From assembly GCA_018666235.1 (NCBI GenBank), contig JABJAB010000006.1:1-50474 (forward strand): a DNA stretch of 50,474 nucleotides, written 5' to 3'. Below, one piece after another: positions 17,764 through 25,763 of the stretch. This DNA is from Ilumatobacter sp. (GTDB taxonomy: Bacteria > Actinomycetota > Acidimicrobiia > Acidimicrobiales > Ilumatobacteraceae). Under the pieces are notes generated by a model that was given only the letters and a program-made list of their open reading frames with translations, was not told where the DNA came from and searched no databases. A program made the translations under genes and the position numbers. Within the stretch, counting starts at the first letter, position 1, and every line of letters begins with the position of its first letter.

Positions 17764-18774
17764 TCAGCTGAGCGCAACGGGGGTCTCGGCCTCGACAGGG
17801 TGGTGGCACGCGACGAAGTGGCCATCGCCCATCGGCCTCAACTGCGGTTCCTCGAGCGAGCAGATGTCGGTCGCATATGCGCACCGCGGATGGAAACGGC
17901 AGCCGGACGGCGGGGCGACAGGCGATGGCGGCTCACCGATGATCTTGCCGACGGAGTGATCGGCTTCTGGGTCAGGTTCAGGGATCGAATCGAGCAGAAC
18001 GTTGGTGTACGGGTGCGCTGGACGTGCGTAGAGGTCGTCGCTTGACGCGACCTCACACAGCTTGCCGAGGTACATCACAGCCACCCGGTCGCTGATGTTT
18101 TTCACCACCGCGAGATCGTGTGCGATGAACACCAGGGTCAACCCGAACTTCTTCTTGAGGTCTTCAAGGAGATTGAGCACCTGGGCCTGCACGCTGACGT
18201 CGAGAGCTGACACGGGCTCGTCGCAGATGATGAGCGTCGGGTCGAGCACGAGGGCGCGAGCGACAGAGATGCGTTGGCACTGTCCGCCGGAGAACTGGTG
18301 CGGTTTGCTTTCTGCAGCGCGGGCGGGGTCGATGCCGACCGATTCGAGAATCTCATCGACCAGCTTGCCGCGTTCCTCCTTGGTGCCCCGGTCCCAGATT
18401 TCGAGCGGTTCGAGCACGCTGTCACGTACCGAGCGTCGCGGGTTCAGCGATGACACCGGATCCTGAAAGATCATCTGCACCCGAGTGCGGGCTTCACGGA
18501 CGTCGTTGTTGCTGAGCGTCGTGAGGTCCCGGCCCTCAAACACGATGGATCCTGAGGTCGGTGCTGGGATCTGCATTATGGCTCGGCCCGTGGTGCTCTT
18601 CCCGCAGCCGGACTCGCCGACGATGCCAAGCGTTTCGCCGCGCAGGACGTCGAAGCTGATACCCGACACGGCTTTGACGGTATTACCGCGCCCGACCTTG
18701 AACTCGACGACAAGGTCTTCGATGCTCAGTACCCGGTCGCCGTCGCGAAGATGTGCTTTGCCCGTACCGGCCAT
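17764..18774 (-). CDS. Oligopeptide/dipeptide ABC transporter ATP-binding protein (OppF-like)
   Basis: A 336-residue ABC ATPase, last gene of a five-gene peptide-type importer. Walker A is GESGCGKST, the signature is FSGGQCQRISVARAL, Walker B is LIICDEPVSALD. The C-terminal oligo_HPY extension contains FHPRCAYATDIC with paired cysteines, typical of OppD/F subunits that often bind an Fe-S cluster. The ATG at 18774 overlaps the stop of the preceding ATPase gene; a longer in-frame start at 18948 would place 58 residues inside that gene and is rejected. It works in the cytoplasm, pairing with the OppD-like ATPase to drive the two permeases. Confidence 0.9.
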   Translation of the reverse strand: MAGTGKAHLRDGDRVLSIEDLVVEFKVGRGNTVKAVSGISFDVLRGETLGIVGESGCGKSTTGRAIMQIPAPTSGSIVFEGRDLTTLSNNDVREARTRVQMIFQDPVSSLNPRRSVRDSVLEPLEIWDRGTKEERGKLVDEILESVGIDPARAAESKPHQFSGGQCQRISVARALVLDPTLIICDEPVSALDVSVQAQVLNLLEDLKKKFGLTLVFIAHDLAVVKNISDRVAVMYLGKLCEVASSDDLYARPAHPYTNVLLDSIPEPDPEADHSVGKIIGEPPSPVAPPSGCRFHPRCAYATDICSLEEPQLRPMGDGHFVACHHPVEAETPVALS

Positions 18775-19832
18775 CAGGAGACCGCCGAGATGTCGACGTT
18801 CATGTATCCGGTCTCTTGTAATGCGGCGTCTCGTTGGTTGAATTCGGGGGACCCAACCGGATACCAGCAAGCGTAGACGTGGCTGGGGTCGGCCGCCTTG
18901 GTGAGAGGCGGTTCTTCGACATTGCACTTGGGCAGTGCGTAGAAGCACCGCGGAGCGAAGTTGCAGCCCTGCGGCGGGTTGACGAGGTCCGGTGGGCGGC
19001 CTGGGATGGTGGCGAGGCGACTGTGGCTTGGGTCGGTCAGCTTCGGGATGCTGCGCATCAACGATTTGGTATACGGCATCTTCATGTCAGCAAAAAGTGT
19101 CTTGGTCGGCGCGTACTCGACGAGCTTGCCGCCGTACATCACCGCAATTTGATCAGTGTGGCCGGCAACAACGCCGAGATCGTGGGTGACCAGAATGACC
19201 GACATGTTGCGGTCACGGCGTTGCTCGCCGATCAGATCGAGGATCTGTGCCTGGACCGTGACGTCGAGGGCCGTGGTCGGCTCGTCGGCGAACAGCAGGG
19301 TCGGGCCGCATGCAAGTGCAATGGAGATCATGACGCGCTGTCGCATGCCGCCGGAGAGTTCGTGCGGGTACTGCGAGAGGCGACGTTCAGGTTCAGGAAT
19401 GCGTACGTCGCGGAGCAACTGAACTGCCGTGGCAGTTGCGGTGGCCTTGTCCATGTCGAGGTGCAGCCGGAGCGGCTCGGTGATCTGCTTGCCGATCTTC
19501 ATTAGCGGATTTAACGAATTGAGCGGATTCTGAAAGACCATCGACATCTCGGCGCCCCAGACATGACGCATCTGCTTCGCGCTGAGACCCAGGATTTCTC
19601 GACCGGCGAACTTAACCGAACCGTGATTAACACTCGAGGACGGCAGGAGCCCCATGATTGACCGACTCAGAACGGTTTTACCTGAGCCTGACTCACCGAC
19701 AACGCCGAGTGACTCGCCACGCTTAAGACTGAGGGTCACTCCATCGACCGCCCGGACGAGACCTCGTTCTGTACGGAAGTGGGTCCTGAGGTCCTCAAGT
19801 TCCAGTAGGGGAGTTTCGGCGGTATTGCTCAC
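18774..19832 (-). CDS. Oligopeptide/dipeptide ABC transporter ATP-binding protein (OppD-like)
   Basis: A 352-residue ABC ATPase with Walker A GESGSGKTVL, signature LSGGMRQRVMISIAL and Walker B LLFADEPTTALDVT. The C-terminal oligo_HPY region has NFAPRCFYALPKC and a further Cys in YACWYPVG. The start overlaps the OppC-like stop and the end overlaps the OppF-like ATG, so the stoichiometry is probably set by coupled translation. It is followed by the OppF-like partner to form a heterodimeric motor. The substrate is set by the lipoprotein encoded at the head of the operon and cannot be narrowed beyond peptide-like or nickel/glutathione-type ligands. Confidence 0.9.
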   Translation of the reverse strand: MSNTAETPLLELEDLRTHFRTERGLVRAVDGVTLSLKRGESLGVVGESGSGKTVLSRSIMGLLPSSSVNHGSVKFAGREILGLSAKQMRHVWGAEMSMVFQNPLNSLNPLMKIGKQITEPLRLHLDMDKATATATAVQLLRDVRIPEPERRLSQYPHELSGGMRQRVMISIALACGPTLLFADEPTTALDVTVQAQILDLIGEQRRDRNMSVILVTHDLGVVAGHTDQIAVMYGGKLVEYAPTKTLFADMKMPYTKSLMRSIPKLTDPSHSRLATIPGRPPDLVNPPQGCNFAPRCFYALPKCNVEEPPLTKAADPSHVYACWYPVGSPEFNQRDAALQETGYMNVDISAVS

Positions 19833-20740
19833 AGTACAGTTTCCTTCGCGTCGAAGTAGCTCCGGATCCGATCCCCAGCGAAGTTAAGTGCCAGCACGGT
19901 GAAGAAGAGGACGATGATCGGGATGATCGCGATCCACGGGTATTTCTGCAAGTCGCGCGACCCGGCACCGGTCAGAATGACCTTGCCCCAGGTAGGGCCT
20001 TTCTCCACCGAAAGACCAAGGAAGGCCAGGCCAGCCTCGGCGACGACAGCAACGCCCATGCCAAGCAGAGCAAGCGCTGACATTGGAATAACGACGTTCG
20101 GGAGAAGTTCGCGGATAATGATGCGGCCGTTTTTCGCTCCGAGGGTCCGAGCGGCCAGGACAAACTCGCGCTCAGTGAACGAAATAGTAGTTGCTCGAGC
20201 GACTCGTCCGACCGGAGCGATTGTCAAGATGCCAAGCGTGAGAGAGATTGTTCGCAGGCTGCGCTCAAGGAGCGAAGTGATCAAAATTGCAAGGACAAGC
20301 GCCGGAAATGACAACAAGATAATGAAAATGAATGAGAAAATGCGGTCCCACCAGCCACGGAAGTAGCCGGCAAGGATGCCCATCAGGCCGCCAAAGAACA
20401 TTCCCATGGCGATAGCGACGAGGCCGACGGTGAGTGACACACGTCCACCGAAGGCGGTGCGAGCGAGTATGTCGCGGGCATCTTGGTCAGTACCAAATGG
20501 GTGCGTCATTGACGGCGGGTACGGGGGTCTTTCACCACGTTGGATGTAGTTTGCATCAGGGTCTTTGAACGGCAGCCAGGGCGCAAAAGCTGCCGCGAAG
20601 AACACGATGCCAAGCCAGATAACGGCGATCCAAAACCCTATACCGAGGGTTCGTTTTTCGGCAGCGCCCTCAGCGTTCGCTTTGATAGTTTCATCGTCGA
20701 CGCCGCTCGTCTCGACGATGCCATCAGTGGCGGTGCTCAT
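19829..20740 (-). CDS. Peptide ABC transporter permease (OppC/DppC-like)
   Basis: A 303-residue inner-membrane permease. An N-terminal cytosolic stretch rich in Glu/Ala is followed by a first helix (FWIAVIWLGIVFFAAAFAPWL) and the OppC_N segment with HPFGTDQDARDILARTAFGGRVSL, a hallmark of DppC/OppC proteins. The later EAA loop reads AARTLGAKNGRIIIRELLPNVV and contacts the ATPases. ATG 20740 overlaps the OppB-like stop. Base composition here is visibly poorer in G+C than the envelope genes (one 60-base line near 20281 has 21 G/C), which may reflect separate ancestry of the operon. Confidence 0.9.
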   Translation of the reverse strand: MSTATDGIVETSGVDDETIKANAEGAAEKRTLGIGFWIAVIWLGIVFFAAAFAPWLPFKDPDANYIQRGERPPYPPSMTHPFGTDQDARDILARTAFGGRVSLTVGLVAIAMGMFFGGLMGILAGYFRGWWDRIFSFIFIILLSFPALVLAILITSLLERSLRTISLTLGILTIAPVGRVARATTISFTEREFVLAARTLGAKNGRIIIRELLPNVVIPMSALALLGMGVAVVAEAGLAFLGLSVEKGPTWGKVILTGAGSRDLQKYPWIAIIPIIVLFFTVLALNFAGDRIRSYFDAKETVL

Positions 20741-21696
20741 TCAGCTCTCACTCGCGGGTCAATGAGGGAGTAGATGAGGTCAACAAAGATGTTGATCATG
20801 ACGAAAGCAGCCGTGACGATCATGACGATGGCCAACACCACGGGGAAGTCTTCACGCAGAATTGCTTCGACGATTGCACTGCCGAGGCCCGGGATAATAA
20901 AAACTTGCTCGACAATCAGGGACCCTCCAAGTAGTGCCCCAGTGGTGATGCCGACGATGGTGATGAAAGAAAAAAGTGATGGCCGCAAGGCGTGCTTGAA
21001 CAACACATTGCGTTTGGAGACCCCTTTGGATCTCGCAGTGAGAATGTAGTCCTCTTGCAGCGTGGTAATGAGGTCAGTTCGCAACAAGCGTTGATATATC
21101 GCAGCTGCTGGAAGCGCCAGTGAGATCGCTGGAAGCATCATTTGCCAGACCCTGGACCAAAATGGATCGGAAGCGTTATAGATCAACGGAAAGATTGAGA
21201 ACTTCAACGCAAACAGGTATTTCAGAATCACAGCGAGGCCGACGTTTGGCACCGCTATGAAAAGGAACGCCGTGATTGTCGAGATCTTGTCGACAGCTTT
21301 GTCCGCCTTTGACGCAGCTAGTAAGGCCCAAGGTACGGCGACCATTATCGCCATTGTCTGGGCCATGATTAAAAGCATCAAGGTGCGGGGCAGACGTTCC
21401 TTGATTAGATCGCTTACGGGAGGCTGCCCATCACTGCTGAACTGCACTCCGAAGTCGCCGGTGATGAATGCGCTAGCCCATTTGACGTACCGGACGGGCA
21501 GTGGGTCGTCGAGGTTGTACTCCGCCTCGGCTGCAGCGATGATCTCAAGGTCCTCCGGCGTCGTACTCGCCGCGGTGGGCCCGAGGATGTTGAAGAGCGG
21601 ATCACCCAACAAGTTCATTGCACCAAACGTGAGCGCACTGACGGCTAGGAGCAGCCCGATGGCTGCCCCTAGCCGTTGAAGCCAATATTGTTTCAA
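20737..21696 (-). CDS. Peptide ABC transporter permease (OppB/DppB-like)
   Basis: A 319-residue permease with the OppB/DppB layout: one N-terminal helix (LGAAIGLLLAVSALTFGAMNLLG), a periplasmic loop with LDDPLPVRYVKW, then five helices. The EAA-type loop TARSKGVSKRNVLFKHALRP lies near residue 225-245. It forms the translocation path with the OppC-like permease. The gene starts 49 bases after the substrate-binding lipoprotein and overlaps oppC by four bases. G+C content is near 45-50% in hand-counted lines around 21001 and 21181, against about 67% in the AftD-like genes. Confidence 0.9.
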   Translation of the reverse strand: MKQYWLQRLGAAIGLLLAVSALTFGAMNLLGDPLFNILGPTAASTTPEDLEIIAAAEAEYNLDDPLPVRYVKWASAFITGDFGVQFSSDGQPPVSDLIKERLPRTLMLLIMAQTMAIMVAVPWALLAASKADKAVDKISTITAFLFIAVPNVGLAVILKYLFALKFSIFPLIYNASDPFWSRVWQMMLPAISLALPAAAIYQRLLRTDLITTLQEDYILTARSKGVSKRNVLFKHALRPSLFSFITIVGITTGALLGGSLIVEQVFIIPGLGSAIVEAILREDFPVVLAIVMIVTAAFVMINIFVDLIYSLIDPRVRAE

Positions 21697-21745
21697 ATCG
21701 GTTTCTCAGTGGCTTTCTCGTGTAGCGAGCGTGGAACGATCTGGC

Positions 21746-23536
21746 TTAGCTCGCGATGTACACCGAGTCGAACCATGTCCGACCGTTGGTGGCGCAAAGG
21801 AGCGGTTCGCCGTCAGCGTTAGTGCGATCGCACACACCGCGCACTTCCTCGGCGAAAGCGTTGTCCCAGATGGTGTGAGTGAAGAAGATGTACGTGAAAG
21901 CGTCGTTAACCTTCTGCGCTAGCTCCTGGTACTGGCCGATGCGTACTGCCTCGTCGGTTTCAAGCTGTGCAGCGAGTAGAAGCGCGTCGCGCTCTTCGTC
22001 GCAGAGACGGGGCCAGTTGAGGGAGATGCCGCTGATCGAGCGGCACAACAACCAGACGTTGTCGCCTGACGGATCGGTAGCGCCAAACTGACGCCATGTG
22101 TTGACGTTGTACTGGGCGAACGCGGTCTGCAAGATGTGCTCATCCTGAGGCAACTCGTCAAAGCTGACGTTGAAGCCCGCATTATCCCAACCCTCGTCGA
22201 GTATCTCGGCGATACGGGTCTGAACGACGGATGGGCCGCTCCACTGCAGTTCGATGTTGATCTTGCCATCGGTGCACGTAGCAGTCGACTCGCCAAGAAC
22301 GGTGTTGATGTCAGTGCCCTTCTCAGCGCAGTATTCGGCAACGAGTTCAAGAGCCCGTTCAGGATTGTCGCCCTGCTGCACAACGTCGGGGTTGTAGTAC
22401 TTGCTTTCTTCCGTAAAGCCTTGGTTTGCATCGCTGGCAATGCCGAGCCCGATCAGGTCACGGTAGTTCTGCAACGGTGTTGCCTGAGCAAGCGCTTCGC
22501 GGGCACGGATGTCGTCGAATGGTGGAACAGATGTGTTGATCATGGCAAAGGATTCCTCGCCGTTCTCATCAATGAGGTTCTGGACCGAATCGTCGTCCTG
22601 GAGGTCGCCGACCGATGCCTGGTTGGTGGTCTGCAGGGCGTTGATCTCGCCATTAAACAGAAGTTCATTGCGAGTATCGGGATCAGTCACAGGCAGGAAC
22701 TCGACGGCATCGAGGTAGACGTCGCCGCCCCACCAGTCATCGTTGCGAACAAACTTGGTAATCGAATCCTCTGAGCGGCTGTCGAACAAAAACGGTCCGG
22801 TGCCGACAGGGGCCTGATTGAGTGTTGGGTCCTCCAGCGTCGCAGCAAGCCAGGTCGGCGATGCCACCATCCCGAGTTGGCCGGCGAAAACACCGTCAAG
22901 ATAGGCGTTTCCTTCACCTGCGATCAGGTTGAACTGAATCGTGAGGTCATCGAGTAGTTCGATCGCGCCTTCCGCAGGGAAGAACGGTCGGACGGCGAGA
23001 CCGACAAGCGGGTCGTTACGCTGCGTCTCGAAGTTGACCTGGACAGCTTCTGCGTTAAGGGGCGTCCCGTCGTGGAAGGTGACGCCTTCGCGAAGCTTCA
23101 CGGTCCAGACGTCGAAGGTTTCGTTCGGCGTGACTGATTCGGCGAGGTACGGGACGACCGTGCCATCGGGCGTGAAAGCAGTGATCGTGTCGAACACGGC
23201 GTTGGCCATCATCAGGCCGGGTGACGACAGCGATGAAGAGGCCGGGTTGATGCCGTTGACGTCAGCCTCAAGGCCATAGCGAAGCGTTCCGCCCTGGGTC
23301 GGGACGGCCTCGGCCTCGTCCTCGGCGGGAGCTTCGTCCTCGGCTGGAGCTTCGTCCTCGGCTGGAGCTTCGGTGTCGGCGGGAGCTTCGTCCTCGGCTG
23401 GAGCTTCCGTCGCAGCGGGAGTCGCGTCGCTGCTCGAACTATCGCTATCGCTACCGCATGCTGCAGCGACGAGTGAAAAACTCACCAACGCTGCAACACT
23501 TATCGTTTTCGCACTTCGTGACGATCGTGCCGTCAT
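21746..23536 (-). CDS. Peptide-type ABC transporter substrate-binding lipoprotein (SBP_bac_5)
   Basis: A 596-residue extracytoplasmic lipoprotein. The N-terminal signal ends in a lipobox SLVAAAC with lipidated Cys27, followed by GSDSDSSSS and a linker of EDEAPA-type repeats to about residue 75. The mature domain is SBP family 5: TLRYGLEADVNGINPA, then VWTVKLREGVTFHDGTPLNAEAV, the classic family-5 signature. It captures peptide-like ligands outside the membrane and is the first gene of the importer operon. A strong Shine-Dalgarno (GAGGGGG) lies 6 bases before the ATG. The linker is coded by an 18-base tandem repeat that resembles the linker of the second lipoprotein in this window. Confidence 0.92.
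   Translation of the reverse strand: MTARSSRSAKTISVAALVSFSLVAAACGSDSDSSSSDATPAATEAPAEDEAPADTEAPAEDEAPAEDEAPAEDEAEAVPTQGGTLRYGLEADVNGINPASSSLSSPGLMMANAVFDTITAFTPDGTVVPYLAESVTPNETFDVWTVKLREGVTFHDGTPLNAEAVQVNFETQRNDPLVGLAVRPFFPAEGAIELLDDLTIQFNLIAGEGNAYLDGVFAGQLGMVASPTWLAATLEDPTLNQAPVGTGPFLFDSRSEDSITKFVRNDDWWGGDVYLDAVEFLPVTDPDTRNELLFNGEINALQTTNQASVGDLQDDDSVQNLIDENGEESFAMINTSVPPFDDIRAREALAQATPLQNYRDLIGLGIASDANQGFTEESKYYNPDVVQQGDNPERALELVAEYCAEKGTDINTVLGESTATCTDGKINIELQWSGPSVVQTRIAEILDEGWDNAGFNVSFDELPQDEHILQTAFAQYNVNTWRQFGATDPSGDNVWLLCRSISGISLNWPRLCDEERDALLLAAQLETDEAVRIGQYQELAQKVNDAFTYIFFTHTIWDNAFAEEVRGVCDRTNADGEPLLCATNGRTWFDSVYIAS
23311..23420. repeat. 18-base tandem repeat coding the lipoprotein linker
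   Basis: About five degenerate copies of an 18-base unit (consensus on the + strand GCTTCGTCCTCGGCTGGA), each coding six residues of the form EDEAPA or DTEAPA in the peptide-transporter lipoprotein. Length is prone to slippage. It is a coding repeat and not a CRISPR array because there are no spacers. Confidence 0.8.
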
Positions 23537-23707
23537 TGAATTCCCCCTCGGACTCGTGAATGAAAGTCATGACTGTCGTCACTCCCTTCCACTGTAGACG
23601 GTTGCAACGCAGGACACTCAATGCGGATTAGAGAAATTTAGAGACAACAAATATCTGCTGGTGAATCCGAAGTTGTCTCATCGATCCGAATCAGCGACAC
23701 TGCCGTA

Positions 23708-23956
23708 GTGTGCAGTGATTCGACGGGTACGACGCCTCAGCGTCGAGAAAACTGGAGACGGCACCCAGACCCTCGGCGGCTCGCCCCAGCGCACCCGCAT
23801 GCCACAGAGATACTCGCCCGCCATGACGCTGCCCTCGACTGCGGCGTGCCGACGTACGTTGATCCGATCAGCGGATTCAGCGTCTTCACGTCGGACTTTC
23901 TTGCATCACGCAATTTCTGTTGCTCATCTGGCTGCCGCCACTGTCCATACGCCTAA
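23708..23956 (+). CDS. DUF5522 family small cysteine-rich protein
   Basis: An 82-residue protein ending in FCCSSGCRHCPYA. The pattern RLAPAHPHATEILARHDAAL, then YVDPISGFSVFTSDFL and the CC-x2-GCRHCPY tail matches the small DUF5522 family, whose function is not established. The four cysteines and a histidine in the tail suggest metal binding (inference). The start is taken as GTG 23708 because no in-frame ATG follows before the conserved block; a different start codon remains possible. It lies alone, divergent from the peptide transporter operon, with a 15-base palindrome just after its stop. Confidence 0.7.
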   Translation: MCSDSTGTTPQRRENWRRHPDPRRLAPAHPHATEILARHDAALDCGVPTYVDPISGFSVFTSDFLASRNFCCSSGCRHCPYA

Positions 23957-24399
23957 TCGCTCGTAGCTCGGAGCTACTGAACGATCAAAAATTGAATTCA
24001 CTGAGCCCAATTCAGTCACGGTGTTGATTTGAAAACCAAAGCCCCCGAGCCGTTGTGTACAACTTGGACTTGTTCAGCGACTTGCGGGAGTTACTAAATC
24101 GACCAGATACGAGCGAGAACCTTTACAAGTTGACTCAACGACGGCAGGTCGATCGGTCAACTTCACGGAGATGTGCAGCGGAAACCCTGGTCGATGTTGC
24201 ACCATGAGATGTTGCGTCCGCCGATCAGAAGTAGGCGCAAGACGTCTGTACTGCGCAGATCATGCGTACCGTCGCAATTAGGCTGATCTCAAGGGTGTGA
24301 AGTCTGTCCGCATTTTTTACCGGCTTATTATCGACTGATCAGGCGGCGAAAAGTCTCCGTTGTCGAGCAAGGTCACGTCGTTGAGTGCTTAACGTTTTG
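23957..24399. other. Gene-poor, lower-GC intergenic region
   Basis: About 440 bases without a recognisable gene. G+C is near 50% (30 of 60 in the line at 24061). It begins with the perfect palindrome GTAGCTC-G-GAGCTAC at 23963-23977 and has a weak 5-base dyad ACTGA/TCAGT a little further on. No RNA gene, terminator with a T-run, or recognisable riboswitch was seen. It may hold control elements for the DUF5522 or xanthine dehydrogenase genes. Confidence 0.5.
23963..23977. promoter_or_regulatory. 15-base perfect palindrome
   Basis: GTAGCTC, a central G, then GAGCTAC, located 6 bases after the DUF5522 stop codon. It could be a dimeric repressor site or a short hairpin. There is no following T-run, so a terminator is less likely. 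Confidence 0.35.
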
Positions 24400-24405
24400 T
24401 ACAGT
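24400..24405 (+). promoter_or_regulatory. -10 box TACAGT of the xanthine dehydrogenase operon (leaderless)
   Basis: TACAGT matches TANNNT and ends 6 bases before the ATG at 24412, the spacing expected if transcription starts at the A of the start codon. There is no Shine-Dalgarno between. A -35 element is not clear (TTGAGT at 24381 is only 13 bases away). Confidence 0.5.
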
Positions 24406-24411
24406 TGACGC

Positions 24412-25266
24412 ATGCCGGTGATGCACCCCACCACGATCGACGAGGCAACGGCGCTGCTGGCGCACCATCCCGGTGCGATGGTGCTCGCAGGCGGTACCGA
24501 CGCGATGGTCGAGATCAACGACGGGCACCGACGGCCGAACGCGTCGGTCGTCGCGGTGAACCGGATTGCGGCCCTGCGGTCCTGGCGACACGACCCGGCG
24601 GCAAAGACGCTGACCGTCGGCGCTGGCGTCACATACACCGAACTGATGCATGAACCGATTGCGTCGCTCGCACCGGCTTTGGCCGAGGCCTCGCGTACCG
24701 TCGGCTCCCCACAGATTCGCAACGCCGGAACGCTCGGGGGGAACCTTGGGACGTCCTCGCCGGCAGGCGACGGTCTGCCCGTCCTCGCCGCACTCGACGC
24801 CAAGCTCACGCTCGCGTCGGCGGCCGGTGGCAGAACAATGGCGGTGACCGACTTCATCGTCGGCGTCAAGCGCACCGCCATCGAGCCGGGCGAGCTGATC
24901 ACCGAGATCACGCTTCCTGTTGTCGAGGGCTGGCAGGGCTATGCGAAGGTGGGGGTACGTAATGCCATGGTGATCGCGGTCGCGAGCGTCGCGCTGGTGG
25001 TCGACCGCACACACGAGCGCGTTGCCGTGGCCCTCGGATCCGTCGGGCCGACGATTCTGCGCTGTCCCGACGCTGAAGAATTGCTCGCATCATCGATTGA
25101 CTGGGCAACACTCACGGCGCCCGCCGATGCACTCGAACGTTTCGCAGCCAGTGTGTCTGCGGCCAGCCGGCCGATCACCGATCACCGCTCAACTGCCGAA
25201 TACCGCCGACACGCCGTTGGGGTCTTGGCCAAACGGCTCGCGCGGCGAGCAGGAGCATCGTTATGA
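24412..25266 (+). CDS. Xanthine dehydrogenase FAD-binding subunit
   Basis: A 284-residue flavoprotein subunit of the molybdenum hydroxylase family. It shows the FAD_binding_5 motifs VLAGGTDAMVEI near residue 23-34 and RNAGTLGGNLGTSSPAGD around residue 105-120, followed by a CO_deh_flav_C domain. It passes electrons from the Fe-S subunit to NAD or another acceptor. It is the first gene of a three-gene operon, with the order FAD, 2Fe-2S, molybdenum. Its stop overlaps the ATG of the Fe-S subunit. No Shine-Dalgarno is visible; a TANNNT box 6 bases upstream argues for a leaderless message. Confidence 0.9.
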   Translation: MPVMHPTTIDEATALLAHHPGAMVLAGGTDAMVEINDGHRRPNASVVAVNRIAALRSWRHDPAAKTLTVGAGVTYTELMHEPIASLAPALAEASRTVGSPQIRNAGTLGGNLGTSSPAGDGLPVLAALDAKLTLASAAGGRTMAVTDFIVGVKRTAIEPGELITEITLPVVEGWQGYAKVGVRNAMVIAVASVALVVDRTHERVAVALGSVGPTILRCPDAEELLASSIDWATLTAPADALERFAASVSAASRPITDHRSTAEYRRHAVGVLAKRLARRAGASL

Positions 25267-25763
25267 ATGAGATCTTCACGTTGCATGTCAACGGCGAGGA
25301 CCGCGAGGTCCGCGATTCGTGGCTCGGCGAGAACCTTCTCGACGTCCTCCGCGACCGCCTCGGCCTCATGGGCGCGAAGGGCGCATGCGAACAGGGGGAG
25401 TGCGGTTCGTGCAGCGTGCTCGTCGACGACGAACTCGTCTGCTCGTGTCTCGTCATGGCTGCAAGCGCGACGGGGCAGGCCATCACGACTGTCGAAGGCG
25501 TCGCCCCCGTCGGTGCTCCAAGTGATGTGCAGCAGGCATTCGTCGACGCTGGTGCGGTGCAGTGCGGGTTTTGCACGCCGGGGTTGATCATGGCAGTCCA
25601 TGATTTACTTGACCGCTCGCCCGAGCCAGGCGACACCGAGATTCGTGAGGAACTGGCAGGCAACGTGTGTCGCTGTACCGGTTATGGCCGAATTATCGAT
25701 GCGGTTCAGCAAGTCGCGGTCGCCCGACGATCCGCCGGTGGCGAGCTGGGAGCATCGACATGA
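25263..25763 (+). CDS. Xanthine dehydrogenase [2Fe-2S] subunit
   Basis: A 166-residue subunit holding two [2Fe-2S] clusters. The N-terminal plant-type ferredoxin domain has GACEQGECGSCSVLVDDELVCSC, and the C-terminal four-helix domain has QCGFCTPG and NVCRCTGYGRI. This is the standard cysteine set of XdhC/CoxS/PucE-type subunits. It carries electrons from molybdopterin to FAD. ATGA overlaps on both sides couple its translation with the FAD and molybdenum subunits. Confidence 0.92.
   Translation: MNEIFTLHVNGEDREVRDSWLGENLLDVLRDRLGLMGAKGACEQGECGSCSVLVDDELVCSCLVMAASATGQAITTVEGVAPVGAPSDVQQAFVDAGAVQCGFCTPGLIMAVHDLLDRSPEPGDTEIREELAGNVCRCTGYGRIIDAVQQVAVARRSAGGELGAST

Noticed and set aside
23311..23420. 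Regular repeats that could suggest a CRISPR array
   Set aside because: Units are contiguous 18-base coding repeats in frame with a lipoprotein and there are no spacers.
23957..24399. Search for a small RNA, riboswitch or toxin-antitoxin pair in the gap
   Set aside because: No conserved fold, paired small frames or terminator with T-run could be supported by eye; only a short palindrome was kept.
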